Shown piece by piece: positions 4,397 to 6,153 of a DNA stretch of 6,153 nt. The DNA comes from Planctomycetaceae bacterium. GTDB taxonomy: Bacteria > Planctomycetota > Planctomycetia > Pirellulales > Thermoguttaceae. The stretch is taken from assembly GCA_031261125.1 (NCBI GenBank), contig JAISJZ010000375.1, forward strand, positions 1-6,153. The letters are read 5' to 3'. The translations under genes were made by a program, and so were the position numbers. Each line of letters starts with the position of its first letter. Position 1 is the stretch's first letter. Below the pieces are notes generated by a model. It saw only the letters and a list, made by a program, of their open reading frames with translations. It was not told the DNA's origin and searched no databases.

Positions 4397-6153
4397 TTAC
4401 TTAATTACTTTCTTTGCGGCTGCGACAACATTTTCAACCGTAAAGCCGAAGTGTTTCATCAATACGCCTGCCGGTGCTGATGCTCCGAAACCGGTCATTC
4501 CGATGAACACACCGTTGTCGCCGATGTATTTATGCCAACCTTGCTCAACGCCGAGTTCAACACCGACGCGTGATTTCACTGACGGCGGCAACACGCTGTC
4601 CTTGTATTCCTGAGTTTGCTGTTCGAACAACTCAAAACACGGCATCGAAACGACACGGGCGGCAATACCTTCGGCGGTCAATTTTTCATAAGCGTCCAAA
4701 CACAAGCCGACTTCACTGCCGCTGGCGATTAAAATGACTTTCTTACCACCCTCCACTTTCCAATCTTCACTCTCCACCAACACATATCCGCCTTTGTGAA
4801 CGCCTTCCGCTTTGCCGAATTTTGTTCGGTCAATCGTCGGTAAATTTTGCCGCGTCAAAACAATCACCGACGGCGTTTCCGTCAATGCGATTGCCGCTTT
4901 GTATGTCTCGGCAACTTCATTCGCATCGGCAGGACGGAACACCGCAACATTCGGAATGGCTCTTAACGCCGCAAGATGTTCAACCGGTTGATGTGTCGGA
5001 CCGTCTTCGCCGACACCAATCGAGTCGTGAGTGAAAATGAACAGCGACGGCACTTTCATCAACGCCGCCAAGCGGATTGCCGGTCGGATATAATCGGAGA
5101 ACACGAAAAACGTTGCACAAAATCCTCGCAAACCGGAGAGCGTCAAACCGTTGGTGATTGCCCCCATAGCGTGTTCCCGAATACCGAAATGCAAATTGCG
5201 TCCTTCGGGATGTTCCGGCGAAAAGGCAGGAAAATCTTTGAGCCAAGTGTTATTCGACGGCGCAAGGTCTGCCGAACCGCCGATTAAAAAATTATCGTCT
5301 TGAGGGATTTGATTCAACACCTTACCCGATGAAACGCGGCTTGCCATTCCCTTGGCATCGGCAGGAAATTCGGTAATCGTTAGCGGCGGGGCTTGCCCCG
5401 ACGGCACTTCCGCACCGCAAGCGGTTGCGGCTAACTTGCCGATGCCTTTTCGGAATGTTTTATAAACGTCGTCATCGACAACGAATTTTTTGTCAGGGTC
5501 GAAACCGTAGAACTTTTTTGTTTCACGAATTTCCTCTTCGCCGAGCGGTGCACCGTGGGCTTCGTGAGAACCGGCTTTATGCGGCGAACCGTAAGCAATT
5601 ACGCTCTTAACAATAATCAGCGTCGGCTTTTCGTCTTCCTTTTGGAACTTCTTGATTGCCTTGCGGAGTTGCGGCAAATCATTCACGTCATCGACTTTCA
5701 GCACATTCCAGCCGTATGCTTTGAACCGTTTTTCTACGTCTTCGGAAAACGCAAGGTTTGTATCGCCTTCAATCGTGATACCGTTATCGTCATAGAACCA
5801 GCACAGGTTATCAAGTTTCAAATGCCCCGCCAAACTTGCGGCTTCGGCGGTGATTCCTTCCATCATACAACCGTCACCGCAAATGGCGTAAACGTTGTAA
5901 TCAAATAACTCGTAGGAAAACCGTGCGCCGAGATGCTGTCCGGCGATTGCCATTCCGACTGACGTTGCAACACCTGCACCGAGCGGTCCCGTGGTCATTT
6001 CAACACCGGTAACGTGACCGTATTCCGGGTGTCCGGCGCATTTGCTGCCGAGTTGCCGAAAGTTCTTAATGTCGTCCAGCGAAACGGCAGGGACAGGGGA
6101 CTTACCTCCCCCGCTCGTTTCTTGAACTTCGCTCAAATGCAGCAAGGAATAAA
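4397..6153 (-). CDS. tkt: Transketolase, 5'-truncated at the window edge
   Basis: A thiamine-diphosphate enzyme moving two-carbon ketol units between sugar phosphates in the pentose phosphate pathway. The frame is open to the edge (Tyr-Ser before the Leu codon at 6145), matching the usual LLYSLLHL region, so roughly the first 80-100 residues and the start lie outside. Counting from Leu at 6145: FRQLGSKCAGHPEYGH (29-44), GPLGAG (53-58), the ThDP/metal motif GDG at 90-92 with its Asn at 121, the second-domain REHAM with catalytic Glu at 324, THDSIGVGEDGPTHQPVEHL (372-391) with family-conserved His, and FRPADANE (403-410). The C-terminal domain is complete. There are in-frame insertions near residues 6-21, about 238-257, and a small one near 459-467. 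The first two coincide with inverted-repeat DNA. Catalytic motifs are intact, so I expect a working enzyme. It is the upstream partner of serA. Confidence 0.97.
   Translation of the reverse strand, partial: YSLLHLSEVQETSGGGKSPVPAVSLDDIKNFRQLGSKCAGHPEYGHVTGVEMTTGPLGAGVATSVGMAIAGQHLGARFSYELFDYNVYAICGDGCMMEGITAEAASLAGHLKLDNLCWFYDDNGITIEGDTNLAFSEDVEKRFKAYGWNVLKVDDVNDLPQLRKAIKKFQKEDEKPTLIIVKSVIAYGSPHKAGSHEAHGAPLGEEEIRETKKFYGFDPDKKFVVDDDVYKTFRKGIGKLAATACGAEVPSGQAPPLTITEFPADAKGMASRVSSGKVLNQIPQDDNFLIGGSADLAPSNNTWLKDFPAFSPEHPEGRNLHFGIREHAMGAITNGLTLSGLRGFCATFFVFSDYIRPAIRLAALMKVPSLFIFTHDSIGVGEDGPTHQPVEHLAALRAIPNVAVFRPADANEVAETYKAAIALTETPSVIVLTRQNLPTIDRTKFGKAEGVHKGGYVLVESEDWKVEGGKKVILIASGSEVGLCLDAYEKLTAEGIAARVVSMPCFELFEQQTQEYKDSVLPPSVKSRVGVELGVEQGWHKYIGDNGVFIGMTGFGASAPAGVLMKHFGFTVENVVAAAKKVIK
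5379..5435. repeat. 57-bp REP/REPIN-like palindromic segment inside tkt
   Basis: The ends are inverted repeats: GTTAGCGGC (5379-5387) against the complement of 5427-5435 (GTTAGCCGC), 8 of 9 matching. Between them lie two more palindromes: CGGGGC-TT-GCCCCG (5387-5400) and a 9-bp stem with one bulged T (5410-5430). The length is 19 codons, and it encodes most of a stretch (around CGAEVPSGQAPPLT) that appears longer than the same loop in other transketolases. This architecture, paired palindromes bracketed by inverted ends, resembles REP doublets normally found between genes. Its family and copy number cannot be judged from one copy. Confidence 0.55.
6081..6121. repeat. 41-bp inverted-repeat-bounded segment inside tkt
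   Basis: GAAACG (6081-6086) is matched exactly by its complement at 6116-6121. Inside, GGGGA (6096-6100) pairs with TCCCC (6107-6111) around a six-base loop. It encodes most of QETSGGGKSPVPAV, a low-complexity stretch placed where transketolases normally have only a short GYDL-type turn before SLDDIKNFRQ. It may be a captured repeat element like the one at 5379-5435, but its pairing is weaker. Confidence 0.35.

Noticed and set aside
4738..4780. Pyrimidine-rich CTCCAC/CTTCAC stretch within tkt as a third captured repeat
   Set aside because: It encodes a slightly long loop (ESEDWKVEGGKK) but shows no clear inverted ends or clean tandem unit, and loop length varies here in transketolases.

Overview
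The window reads as bacterial DNA of middling GC content, densely packed with genes. No rRNA, tRNA, CRISPR array or insertion sequence is visible. The D-3-phosphoglycerate dehydrogenase and transketolase sequences remind me most of planctomycete (Pirellula-type) proteins. A palindromic segment inside the transketolase gene resembles intergenic repeats I associate with that group. This placement is recall-based and only moderately supported. The cysteine cluster is best known from actinobacteria, but base composition and protein flavour do not suggest an actinobacterium.

Plus strand, 1-2656: four head-to-tail genes, most overlapping, form a sulfur-carrier-dependent cysteine biosynthesis operon. 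They are a 5'-truncated CysM-type cysteine synthase (1-722), a JAMM/Mec-type zinc metalloprotease (719-1168), a CysO/MoaD-like ubiquitin-fold sulfur carrier (1165-1455), and a MoeZ-type E1-like adenylyltransferase fused to a rhodanese (about 1475-2656). By analogy with Mycobacterium tuberculosis, MoeZ adenylates and sulfurates the carrier C-terminus. CysM then adds the carrier thiocarboxylate to a serine-derived acceptor, probably O-phosphoserine, and Mec cuts cysteine off the carrier. The unusual point is that the carrier ends Gly-Gly-Ser-Glu-Ser, so it appears to be made as a precursor that must be trimmed before activation. The neighbouring JAMM protease is the obvious candidate for that job too.

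2657-2747: a 91-bp convergent gap with an 11-bp-stem hairpin and a 15-bp imperfect direct repeat, the likely shared end of both transcription units.

Minus strand, 6153-2748: a 5'-truncated transketolase gene (tkt) lies 26 bp upstream of serA (type I, 540 aa, with a C-terminal ACT domain). SerA starts the phosphorylated serine pathway, which yields O-phosphoserine, the acceptor used by the mycobacterial CysM. The two convergent units therefore make biochemical sense together: one makes the carbon acceptor and the other sulfurates it.

Several proteins carry short low-complexity in-frame insertions relative to their families. Two in transketolase coincide with DNA segments bounded by inverted repeats, suggesting captured repeat elements. 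CysM ends with an 11-residue tandem duplication.
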